In this document: in pieces, positions 1 through 4,642 of the stretch | Layout: each line of letters opens with the position of its first letter | Position numbering within the stretch: the stretch's first letter is position 1 | Assembly: GCA_017548175.1 (NCBI GenBank) | Contig: JAFYMZ010000077.1 | Span: 1-5,673 of the forward strand | DNA: 5,673 bases | Origin: Clostridia bacterium | Lineage (GTDB): Bacteria; Bacillota_A; Clostridia; Oscillospirales; Butyricicoccaceae | Direction: 5' to 3' | Notes under the pieces: generated by a model | Told to the model about the DNA's origin: nothing | What the model saw: the letters and a program-made list of their open reading frames with translations, nothing else | Databases searched by the model: none | Position numbers and translations under genes: made by a program

Positions 1-54
1 ACCCCCAAGCAGTATCCCCGCCGCTTCGCCAAGATCTCTTCCAGCCCCCTGTAA
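1..54 (+). CDS. rsmG: C-terminal end of probable 16S rRNA (guanine-N7) methyltransferase RsmG (partial)
   Basis: Only the last 17 codons and a TAA stop (52-54) are present, in frame 1. The peptide begins TPKQYPRR and ends SSPL. The pattern T-P-x-x-Y-P-R followed by a short basic stretch and a terminal P-L is typical of the C-terminus of Gram-positive RsmG (GidB), which methylates the 16S rRNA 530 loop using S-adenosylmethionine. A strong hairpin terminator begins 15 bases after the stop, confirming the end of a transcription unit. mnmE, a frequent neighbour of rsmG in Firmicutes, lies at the other end of the window, which mildly supports the call. The catalytic domain is outside the window, so the identification rests on a short tail and could be wrong. 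Confidence 0.6.
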   Translation, partial: TPKQYPRRFAKISSSPL

Positions 55-69
55 ACAGAACAACCGCAC

Positions 70-103
70 AAAGACCGACAGCGTGATCTGTCGGTCTTTT
101 TTT
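70..103 (+). terminator. Rho-independent terminator after the rsmG tail
   Basis: A perfect 12-bp stem (70-81 with 88-99, AAAGACCGACAG and its complement) encloses a 6-base loop and runs into a seven-T tract (97-103). It lies 15 bases after the TAA of the partial gene. The A-tract on the left side of the stem mirrors the U-tract, but no minus-strand gene abuts it. Confidence 0.92.
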
Positions 104-205
104 ATACGATATATGATGTACGGGCAAATGTAGGGAACAGGCTTGCCTGTTCCGCGGCCCCGCTTTATCTCCCGCAGCGCCACAATACGACAACAAATCG
201 TATAA
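102..205. repeat. Candidate miniature inverted-repeat element (104 bp)
   Basis: Perfect 9-bp terminal inverted repeats, TTATACGAT (102-110) and ATCGTATAA (197-205), bound a segment that is GC-rich inside. Within it, 134-153 is a 9-bp palindrome with a 2-base centre (GGAACAGGC / GCCTGTTCC) preceded by TGTAGG. A second small inverted repeat (ATACGA 185-190 / TCGTAT 198-203) overlaps the right end. The left end starts inside the T-tract of the upstream terminator. No coding sequence is present. That this is a dispersed element rather than chance structure is inference; copies elsewhere in the genome would be needed to prove it. Confidence 0.4.
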
Positions 206-232
206 TTCATATAGTATATTTCATACAGTATA
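206..232. repeat. Two-copy direct repeat, 14-bp period
   Basis: TTCATATAGTATA (206-218) is repeated as TTCATACAGTATA (220-232) with one mismatch and one spacer base. The second copy contains the palindrome ATAC-A-GTAT. It sits about 50 bases upstream of the perR promoter -35 box. It could be a tandem protein-binding site or only AT-rich background. Confidence 0.35.
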
Positions 233-260
233 AATAATTTTGAAAAAATAAGAATAAAAA

Positions 261-320
261 TAGGAATTATTATTAAAAAAGATGTTGACAAACGCAACAA
301 TCGTGCTATAATAATACTCA
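261..320. promoter_or_regulatory. Two weak PerR-box-like sequences around the promoter
   Basis: Against the Bacillus PerR box TTATAATnATTATAA, positions 261-275 match 10 of 14 fixed bases (right half 6 of 7), and positions 306-320 also match 10 of 14 (left half 6 of 7, though this includes the -10 hexamer). The first lies 9 bases upstream of the -35 box and the second covers the -10 and start site, both sensible repressor positions. The region is very AT-rich, so chance matches of this quality are plausible. Autoregulation by the downstream PerR-like protein is inference. Confidence 0.3.
285..312 (+). promoter_or_regulatory. Strong sigma-A-type promoter for the perR-rbr-trx-ftr operon
   Basis: A consensus -35 TTGACA (285-290) is separated by 16 bases from a consensus -10 TATAAT (307-312). 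The -10 is preceded by TGC (304-306), an extended -10 TGn motif. The 50 bases at 231-280 contain no C and only four G, an UP-element-like stretch just upstream of the -35. Transcription should start near 319-320, giving a leader of about 35 bases before the regulator gene. No other comparably good promoter is visible before the three downstream genes, so it probably serves the whole operon. Confidence 0.88.
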
Positions 321-341
321 AGAAAAGGAATTGTTCCTAAA

Positions 342-348
342 AAGGAGG
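342..348 (+). promoter_or_regulatory. Ribosome binding site that fixes the perR start
   Basis: AAGGAGG lies 6 bases before ATG 355. It falls inside the reading frame of a possible upstream TTG start at 331, which itself has no Shine-Dalgarno sequence and lies only about a dozen bases from the predicted transcription start. ATG 355 is therefore preferred. Confidence 0.85.
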
Positions 349-354
349 GCTGAT

Positions 355-729
355 ATGACCAAGCAGCGAGCCGCAATCCTGCGGGCGATGGAAGAGGGTC
401 CGCGGCATATGAACGCCGAAGAGATCTTCAACAAAGCCAAGCAGATTTTGCCCAGGCTGGCGTTGGGAACGGTATACCGCAACCTGAACGCCATGTGCGA
501 AGAGGGTGAGATCTTCCGGATCCCCGTACCGGGGCAACCGGATCATTACGACAGAAACCCTGTGAAGCACGAGCATACATACTGTGAACGCTGCGGCGAA
601 CTGGCCGACCTGCTGCTGCCGGAACTGGCAGACCTGCTGGCCAAGGCGTGTCCCGATTACAACGGATATCAGCTCACCGTATGTACCCTTTGCGCCAACT
701 GCAAAGCAGAAGACGCGAATAAACAGTAA
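355..729 (+). CDS. perR: Fur-family transcriptional regulator, PerR-like
   Basis: This 124-aa protein has the Fur-family winged-helix DNA-binding domain (about residues 2-60, with TKQR near the start and GTVYRNL as recognition helix, 38-44) and a dimerisation domain. The residues corresponding to the regulatory metal site of B. subtilis PerR are all present: H18, D66, H72, H74 and D85. The Asp at the GELAD position (D85) is PerR-like, where Fur usually has Glu. Structural zinc would be held by C77-x2-C80 and C113-x2-C116. An extra C110 gives a CxxCxxC run. The N-terminus is about 19 residues shorter than B. subtilis PerR, so the first helix is reduced. In PerR proteins, iron-catalysed oxidation of metal-ligand histidines by peroxide releases the repressor from DNA. 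Lying first in an operon with rubrerythrin fits a peroxide-sensing repressor. Fur or Zur specificity cannot be fully excluded. Confidence 0.85.
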   Translation: MTKQRAAILRAMEEGPRHMNAEEIFNKAKQILPRLALGTVYRNLNAMCEEGEIFRIPVPGQPDHYDRNPVKHEHTYCERCGELADLLLPELADLLAKACPDYNGYQLTVCTLCANCKAEDANKQ

Positions 730-775
730 ACCAAAACTCAAAATAATAACAACGATCTTACAGGAGGATTTTACT

Positions 776-1309
776 ATGGAACTCAGAGGCAGCAAGACCG
801 AGAAAAACCTGATGGCCGCATTCGCAGGCGAGAGCCAGGCCAGAAACAAGTACACCTATTTCGCATCCGTCGCCAAGAAGGAAGGCTACGAGCAGATCGC
901 AGCCATTTTCCAGCAGACCGCCGATAACGAGAAAGAGCACGCCAAGCTGTGGTTCAAGGCACTGGGCGAGCTGGGCACCACCGCACAGAACCTGAAGCAC
1001 GCCGCCGAGGGCGAGAACTACGAGTGGACCGATATGTACGCCACCTTTGCCAAGGAGGCAGAGGAAGAGGGCTTTATGGCTCTGGCCGCACAGTTCCGTA
1101 TGGTCGCCGCCATCGAAAAGTCTCACGAAGAGCGCTATCTGGCTCTGCTGAACAACGTAGAGATGCAGAAGGTCTTTGAGAAGAGCGAAGAGGTCATGTG
1201 GGAATGCCGTAACTGCGGCCACCTGGTAGTCGGCAAGAAGGCTCCCGGCGCTTGCCCCGTCTGCGCACATCCCCAGAGCTTCTTTGAGGTTCGCAAAGAG
1301 AACTATTAA
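776..1309 (+). CDS. rbr: Rubrerythrin (NAD(P)H-peroxidase type diiron protein)
   Basis: This 177-aa protein has the two domains of classical rubrerythrin. An N-terminal four-helix ferritin-like domain (about 1-138) carries the diiron ligands E19, E52-x2-H55, E80-x2-E83 and E114-x2-H117. A C-terminal rubredoxin domain (about 140-177) has C144-x2-C147 and C160-x2-C163 for one iron. Family members reduce hydrogen peroxide to water in the cytoplasm of anaerobes, taking electrons from rubredoxin or NAD(P)H-dependent reductases. The start is ATG 776, with AGGAGG at 762-767 and an 8-base spacer. The frame stays open upstream into perR but nothing there resembles rubrerythrin. It follows the PerR-like gene by 46 bases with no terminator, so it is probably cotranscribed and peroxide-induced. 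Length and key residues look intact. Confidence 0.97.
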   Translation: MELRGSKTEKNLMAAFAGESQARNKYTYFASVAKKEGYEQIAAIFQQTADNEKEHAKLWFKALGELGTTAQNLKHAAEGENYEWTDMYATFAKEAEEEGFMALAAQFRMVAAIEKSHEERYLALLNNVEMQKVFEKSEEVMWECRNCGHLVVGKKAPGACPVCAHPQSFFEVRKENY

Positions 1310-1339
1310 TTTCTATCATTCGTAAGGAGAACGATTGCG

Positions 1340-1651
1340 ATGAAAAACCTGAAAACTGCGGAGTTTAACGACTTTATCGCACAGGAAGGCCTGCTGGTTC
1401 TGGATTTCTGGGCAAACTGGTGCGGCCCCTGCAAGATGCTGGCCCCCGTGATGGAGGCGCTGGAGCAGCGGTTTCCTCAGGTACACTTTGCCAAGGTCAA
1501 CGTGGATGAAGAACCCGAACTGGCCGGTGCCTTCCGTGTGGATGCCATCCCCTGTCTGTTCTTTGTAAAAGATCAGACGATGGTCAGCCGTATGGCCGGT
1601 TACCAGACCGAAGATGCCCTGGCCGGTGCCATCGAGGAGCTGATGAAATAA
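1340..1651 (+). CDS. trxA: Thioredoxin
   Basis: This 103-aa single-domain thioredoxin has the canonical active site W27-C-G-P-C31, the buried acid D22 (E. coli D26 equivalent), the cis-proline P71 in an IPC context, and G87 near the end. It reduces disulfides in cytoplasmic proteins. An unusual point is C72 immediately after the cis-proline, where Thr is usual, which places a third cysteine beside the active site. Translation starts at ATG 1340 with AAGGAG at 1324-1329 (10-base spacer), 30 bases after the rubrerythrin stop. Its TAA stop shares its last base with the ATG of the next gene (TAATG), so the two are translationally coupled. No NADPH thioredoxin reductase gene is in the window; the coupled downstream protein is the likely electron donor. 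Confidence 0.96.
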   Translation: MKNLKTAEFNDFIAQEGLLVLDFWANWCGPCKMLAPVMEALEQRFPQVHFAKVNVDEEPELAGAFRVDAIPCLFFVKDQTMVSRMAGYQTEDALAGAIEELMK

Positions 1652-1851
1652 TGGCTGTTCGTCTGAATCCCGATGCCGAAGTCGTTGCCGGCATCCGCGA
1701 AGGACTGAAGCAGACCGGCGGTTATTGCCCCTGCCGCAGATTGCGCACGGAAGAGAACCGCTGCATCTGTCAAGAGTTCAAAGAGCAGATCGCAGACCCC
1801 AATTTCGAGGGTTACTGCCACTGTATGCTCTACTATAAGGAAAAAGATTAA
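1651..1851 (+). CDS. Ferredoxin-thioredoxin reductase catalytic (beta) subunit-like protein
   Basis: This 66-aa protein has three Cys-x-Cys pairs: C26-P-C28, C38-I-C40 and C56-H-C58. The CPCR, CxCxEF and GYCHCMLYY contexts match the catalytic beta chain of ferredoxin-thioredoxin reductase (FTR). That subunit holds a [4Fe-4S] cluster beside a redox-active disulfide and passes electrons from ferredoxin to thioredoxin. By analogy with plant FTR, C28 and C58 would form the disulfide and C26, C38, C40 and C56 the cluster. The spacing is CPC-x9-CxC-x15-CHC, whereas the plant motif as I know it is CPC-x16-CPC-x8-CHC, with the same total span. No variable alpha subunit is encoded nearby. The one-base overlap with thioredoxin strongly suggests that the two proteins work as a pair. 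The direct electron donor (ferredoxin or another carrier) is inferred. Confidence 0.88.
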   Translation: MAVRLNPDAEVVAGIREGLKQTGGYCPCRRLRTEENRCICQEFKEQIADPNFEGYCHCMLYYKEKD

Positions 1852-1859
1852 GTACCTCG

Positions 1860-1890
1860 CATCCCCGGGAGTTTTCCCGGGGATGTTTTT
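1860..1890 (+). terminator. Rho-independent terminator of the perR-rbr-trx-ftr operon
   Basis: An 11-bp perfect stem (1860-1870 with 1875-1885, CATCCCCGGGA and its complement) with a GTTT loop is followed by five T residues (1886-1890). It begins 8 bases after the stop of the FTR-like gene. Confidence 0.92.
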
Positions 1891-1905
1891 GCTTGCCGCC
1901 CCCTC

Positions 1906-1934
1906 TTGTCAGATTTCCGCCCCCGTGCTATCAT
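1906..1934 (+). promoter_or_regulatory. Promoter for the GNAT gene
   Basis: TTGTCA (1906-1911) is followed after exactly 17 bases by TATCAT (1929-1934), with TGC directly before the -10 (extended -10). The predicted start near 1941 gives a leader of under 20 bases in which the ribosome binding site comes almost at once. It lies after the preceding operon's terminator, so the GNAT gene is probably its own unit. Confidence 0.72.
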
Positions 1935-1941
1935 AAACACA

Positions 1942-1949
1942 AAGGGAGG
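1942..1949 (+). promoter_or_regulatory. Ribosome binding site deciding the GNAT start
   Basis: AAGGGAGG ends 8 bases before ATG 1958. An in-frame GTG at 1949 overlaps this site and so cannot use it, which favours ATG 1958. Confidence 0.8.
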
Positions 1950-1957
1950 TGCGTCCG

Positions 1958-2392
1958 ATGCAGCTACAATGGAAAGAACTGACCGGGTGGGAAGAACTGG
2001 CCGGCGGCTATGCCGTCTATGCCGACTGTATGTTTATGCCCACGGAAGAAAAATATCAGCGGAAAATGCAGGCCTATTTGCAGGATCCGGCCGTCAAACT
2101 CTACGGCTGCTTCTGTGAAAATGCATTGTGCGGCCTGCTGGTGCTGAAGCTTTTTCCACAGGGGCAGGCCGAACTTGTGGGAATCGCCGTGGCGCGGGAA
2201 TGCCGCAGACAGGGCATCGGCCGCTGGATGCTGCGGCAGGTGACGGAAACCTGCGCGCTGCGCGGTCTGCTGGCCGAAACCGACGACGACGCGGTGGCCT
2301 TTTACAGAAAAACCGGCTTTGCTGTGGAAAACCGCACGGAATATTACGACGGACGACCCGTGACCCGCTATCAATGCCAATGGAGCAAATAA
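1958..2392 (+). CDS. GNAT-family N-acetyltransferase
   Basis: This 144-aa protein has the GNAT fold signatures: a beta4 strand and acetyl-CoA pyrophosphate loop at about 73-88 (LVGIAV then R84-Q-G-I-G88, the R/Q-x-x-G-x-G/A motif), and the DAVAFYRKTGF block at 111-121 typical of the C-terminal acetyl-CoA-binding region. Such enzymes transfer an acetyl group from acetyl-CoA to an amine on a small molecule, peptide or protein; the substrate cannot be told from the sequence. The protein is cysteine-rich for its size (seven Cys, including C51, C53 and C58), so redox sensitivity is conceivable but unproven. It has its own promoter and ends just before a bidirectional terminator. There is no clear functional link to its neighbours. 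Confidence 0.88.
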   Translation: MQLQWKELTGWEELAGGYAVYADCMFMPTEEKYQRKMQAYLQDPAVKLYGCFCENALCGLLVLKLFPQGQAELVGIAVARECRRQGIGRWMLRQVTETCALRGLLAETDDDAVAFYRKTGFAVENRTEYYDGRPVTRYQCQWSK

Positions 2393-2396
2393 AAAG

Positions 2397-2428
2397 ACCG
2401 CCTTTGGGATGTCCCAAAGGCGGTTTTT
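2397..2428. terminator. Bidirectional terminator between the GNAT gene and nifU
   Basis: A 13-bp perfect inverted repeat (2397-2409 with 2412-2424, ACCGCCTTTGGGA and its complement) has a T run on its right (2424-2428) for plus-strand transcription and an A run on its left (2391-2395) that serves as the U-tract for the minus strand. It begins 4 bases after the GNAT stop and lies 12 bases beyond the nifU stop, so it can end both convergent units. Confidence 0.93.
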
Positions 2429-2440
2429 GCAGCTTGTTTC

Positions 2441-2884
2441 TTATTCTTCGTCGCCGTGACCGTGGTCGTGGTCGCAGTCACACTTAATCTCGCCCACGAT
2501 GGGGGTGGGATCGATGCCCTGACGGGTGTAGTAGTCAGCCAGCGCAGCCTTGATGGCCTCTTCTGCCAGCACGGAGCAGTGCACCTTCACGGGGGGCAGA
2601 CCGTCCAGCGCCTCCATCACGGCGGCATTGGTCAGCTGCAGAGCCTCCTGAATGGTCTTGCCCTTTACCAGCTCGGTAGCCATAGAGGAAGTTGCAACGG
2701 CAGCGCCGCAGCCAAAGGTCTGGAACTTTACGTCCACGATGACGTCGTTTTCGATCTTCAGCATCATCTTCATGATGTCGCCGCACTTCTGATTGCCCAC
2801 GGTGCCTACAGCGTTGGCGCCTTCCAGCAGACCCACGTTGCGGGGGTTGGCAAAATGATCCATTACTTTCTTCGAATATTCCAT
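2441..2884 (-). CDS. nifU: NifU/IscU-type iron-sulfur cluster scaffold protein
   Basis: This 147-aa protein matches the IscU / NifU N-terminal scaffold domain. The three cluster-binding cysteines are C34 (KCGD), C59 (FGCGAA) and C103 (KVHCS), with D36 and H102 at the usual assisting positions. L96-P-P-V-K100 is the HscA chaperone-recognition motif known from IscU. It would assemble [2Fe-2S]/[4Fe-4S] clusters in the cytoplasm from sulfur supplied by the cysteine desulfurase encoded upstream and pass them to apoproteins. The C-terminus carries an extra Cys/His/Asp-rich tail from C135 (CDCDHDHGHG), a likely metal-binding extension. The start is ATG at 2884, with GGAAG at 2890-2894. It lies 24 bases after nifS, so the two form an operon. 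The C-terminal NifU thioredoxin-like (Nfu) domain is absent, so it is IscU-like in size. Confidence 0.95.
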   Translation of the reverse strand: MEYSKKVMDHFANPRNVGLLEGANAVGTVGNQKCGDIMKMMLKIENDVIVDVKFQTFGCGAAVATSSMATELVKGKTIQEALQLTNAAVMEALDGLPPVKVHCSVLAEEAIKAALADYYTRQGIDPTPIVGEIKCDCDHDHGHGDEE

Positions 2885-2908
2885 AATTTCTTCCGTTTCC
2901 TTCCTGTA

Positions 2909-4075
2909 TCAGCCGTTCCAGATGGGGGACATCATACGCAGACGCTCCACCACCAGTTTCAGTTTTTCCAAAATATAATCCACGTCTTCTTCGGTGTTCT
3001 GGGTACCCAGGGTCAGACGCAGGCTGCCGTGGGCGATCTCGTGAGGCAGACCCAGACCCAGCAGCACGTGGCTGGGATCCAGACTACCGGTAGAGCAAGC
3101 GCTGCCGGTGCTGGCGCAGATGCCGTGCATGTCCAGCAGCAGAACCAGACTCTCGCCCTCGATGGCATTGATGCAGAAGCTGCAGGTGCCGGGCAGACGG
3201 TCGGTGGGATGACCGGTGAGAATGGTCTGGGGGAACTGCAGCACGCCGTCGATCAGCTTGCGGGACAGACCGCCCACATACTCGATCTCCTGCTGCAGGT
3301 GCTCGCGCTTCAGGCGGGCAGCCTCGCCCAGACCGACGATGCCGGCGATGTTCTCGGTGCCGCTGCGGCGACCCTTTTCCTGACCGCCGCCGGTGATGAC
3401 GGGAGTCAGCATCACACCCTTGCGGATGTAGATGGCGCCCACGCCCTTGGGGGCGTTGATCTTGTGGCCGGACAGGCTCAGCAGGTCGATGTTCATGGCC
3501 TTGACATCCACGGGCACGTGACCAAAGGCCTGTACCGCGTCGGTGTGGAACAGCACGCCCTTGCTGCGGCACAGCGCGCCGATGTCGGCGATGTCGTTGA
3601 TGGTACCAACCTCGTTGTTGGCAAACATAATGCTCACCAGGGCGGTATCTTCGGTGATGGCGGCCTCCAGATCGCTGAGGCGTACCTTACCGGTGCCGTC
3701 GACGGGCAGGTAGGTGACCTTGAAGCCCTCTTTCTCCAGTGCCTCTGCGGTGCGCAGGATGGCAGGATGCTCGATGGTAGAGGTGATCATGTGCTTTTTG
3801 CCCTTGGCCTGGGGGGACTTCAGGGCGCCGCGCAGGGCCATATTGTCGCTTTCGCTGCCGCCGCCGGTGAAGAATACCTCACTGGGGTCGCAGTTCAGCG
3901 TCAGGGCGATTTCCTTGCGGGCTTCTTCCAGCGCCATGTGGCTGCTCTTGCCCAGCTGGTACAGCGTACTTGCGTTGCCGTACTCGGTGGTCAGGAAGGG
4001 CAGCATTTTATCCAAAACGCGGCGGTCAATGGGGGTGGTTGCCGCATTGTCCGCATAAACAAAACGATGTTCCAT
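2909..4075 (-). CDS. nifS: Cysteine desulfurase (NifS/IscS family)
   Basis: This 388-aa, PLP-dependent class V aminotransferase-fold enzyme converts cysteine to alanine and gives persulfide sulfur to the NifU scaffold. Visible features are YADNAATTP near the N-terminus (7-15), H103 that stacks on PLP (IEHPA), D179 and Q182 (HTDAVQ), the PLP lysine K205 (SGHK), RSGTEN at 237-242, and the catalytic cysteine C327 in the mobile loop STGSACSTG. All are close to E. coli IscS numbering (K206, C328). The start chosen is ATG at 4075, which has AAGGAG at minus-strand 4090-4085 with a 9-base spacer. An upstream in-frame ATG at 4108 would add 11 charged residues, has no Shine-Dalgarno sequence, and is less likely. 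No iscR-like regulator lies in the window. Confidence 0.96.
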   Translation of the reverse strand: MEHRFVYADNAATTPIDRRVLDKMLPFLTTEYGNASTLYQLGKSSHMALEEARKEIALTLNCDPSEVFFTGGGSESDNMALRGALKSPQAKGKKHMITSTIEHPAILRTAEALEKEGFKVTYLPVDGTGKVRLSDLEAAITEDTALVSIMFANNEVGTINDIADIGALCRSKGVLFHTDAVQAFGHVPVDVKAMNIDLLSLSGHKINAPKGVGAIYIRKGVMLTPVITGGGQEKGRRSGTENIAGIVGLGEAARLKREHLQQEIEYVGGLSRKLIDGVLQFPQTILTGHPTDRLPGTCSFCINAIEGESLVLLLDMHGICASTGSACSTGSLDPSHVLLGLGLPHEIAHGSLRLTLGTQNTEEDVDYILEKLKLVVERLRMMSPIWNG

Positions 4076-4084
4076 ATCCGTTTG

Positions 4085-4090
4085 CTCCTT
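4085..4090 (-). promoter_or_regulatory. Ribosome binding site that fixes the nifS start
   Basis: On the minus strand AAGGAG lies 9 bases before ATG 4075. It would be inside the coding frame if the ATG at 4108 were used, and no comparable site precedes 4108. Confidence 0.8.
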
Positions 4091-4139
4091 TTTCCGCCGA
4101 TATTCCATCCGATTCAGCGGTCAATTTCTTCCATTCTTT

Positions 4140-4168
4140 AATATACACCTTTCTGGTGCATATTACAA
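4140..4168 (-). promoter_or_regulatory. Predicted nifS-nifU promoter with overlapping operator-like palindrome
   Basis: On the minus strand TTGTAA (plus 4168-4163) is followed after 17 bases by TATATT (plus 4145-4140), matching the -35 and -10 consensus at 4 of 6 and 5 of 6. A palindrome with 11-base arms (plus 4139-4149 and 4155-4165), one mismatch and a 5-base centre fills the spacer and covers the -10 and part of the -35. This is a typical repressor position. The same structure includes the rnhA stop codon. Without a following U-tract it is not a standard terminator, though in RNA it would fold as a stem with one G-U pair. The cognate regulator is unknown. Confidence 0.55.
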
Positions 4169-4621
4169 CCCCTTTTCTAATAAGGAAGCAAATTTTTTTG
4201 TCTGCGCCACCGCCAGCGCGTCGCAGCGGTTGTTAAAGGGGTTGTCGGCGTGGCCCTTGACCCAAATCAGCTTGACCTGATGGATGTGAAAGAGCCGGTC
4301 CAGCTCTTGCCACAGGTCGGGATTGGCGATGGGGCTTTTGTCGGCCTTTTTCCAGCCGCGCTTGCGCCAGCCTTCCAGCCAGCCCTCGTTCACCGCCTTG
4401 GCGATGTACTGGCTGTCGGTGTACAGCTCCACGGCGCAAGGTTCTTTTAAGGCAGACAGGCCGCGAATGGCGCCGGTGAGTTCCATCCGGTTGTTGGTGG
4501 TCTGGCTTTCGCCGCCGGACAGTTCTTTCTCCAGTCCCTTCCAGATGAGGATGGCGCCCCAGCCGCCGGGGCCGGGATTGCCGCTGCAAGAACCGTCGGT
4601 ATATAAAGTGACTTCTTTCAT
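4163..4621 (-). CDS. rnhA: Ribonuclease HI
   Basis: This 152-aa protein is close to the 155 aa of E. coli RNase HI. It degrades the RNA strand of RNA-DNA hybrids such as R-loops and Okazaki primers. The catalytic acids are present: D9 ([14 protein letters not shown]), E47 (NNRMEL), D69 (YTDSQY) and D134 (NNRCDALA), with H124 (VKGHADN) as the assisting histidine. The basic handle region (about 80-95, [15 protein letters not shown]) of E. coli-type enzymes is also there. ATG 4621 ([11 protein letters not shown]) is chosen because it matches the family's usual N-terminus. A GTG at 4636 would add five residues and has AAGGG only 3 bases upstream. The gene starts 21 bases after the mnmE stop and is probably cotranscribed with it. 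Its stop lies inside the predicted nifS promoter. Confidence 0.96.
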   Translation of the reverse strand: MKEVTLYTDGSCSGNPGPGGWGAILIWKGLEKELSGGESQTTNNRMELTGAIRGLSALKEPCAVELYTDSQYIAKAVNEGWLEGWRKRGWKKADKSPIANPDLWQELDRLFHIHQVKLIWVKGHADNPFNNRCDALAVAQTKKFASLLEKGL

Positions 4622-4642
4622 GGGTCGTTCACTCACTTTCCC

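Noticed and set aside
104..330. Riboswitch or small RNA gene in the spacer before perR
   Set aside because: The promoter lies at 285-312, leaving only about 35 bases of leader. The upstream structure (palindromes and repeats) matches no riboswitch or RNA family I can recognise and has no clear promoter of its own.
331..354. TTG start adding 8 residues to the PerR-like protein
   Set aside because: No ribosome binding site precedes it and it would translate through the AAGGAGG that serves ATG 355.
584..775. In-frame upstream extension of rubrerythrin starting inside perR
   Set aside because: The added residues resemble no rubrerythrin, overlap the perR coding region, and bypass the clear AGGAGG site before ATG 776.
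4076..4108. Upstream ATG of nifS adding 11 residues
   Set aside because: It lacks a Shine-Dalgarno sequence and the extension covers the good AAGGAG site before ATG 4075.
2456..4141. A 561-codon open frame on the plus strand opposite nifU and nifS
   Set aside because: It is an antisense shadow of two clear genes. Its composition (runs of Gly, Ala, Gln, His, Val) reflects the complement of coding DNA, and it has no recognisable domain.
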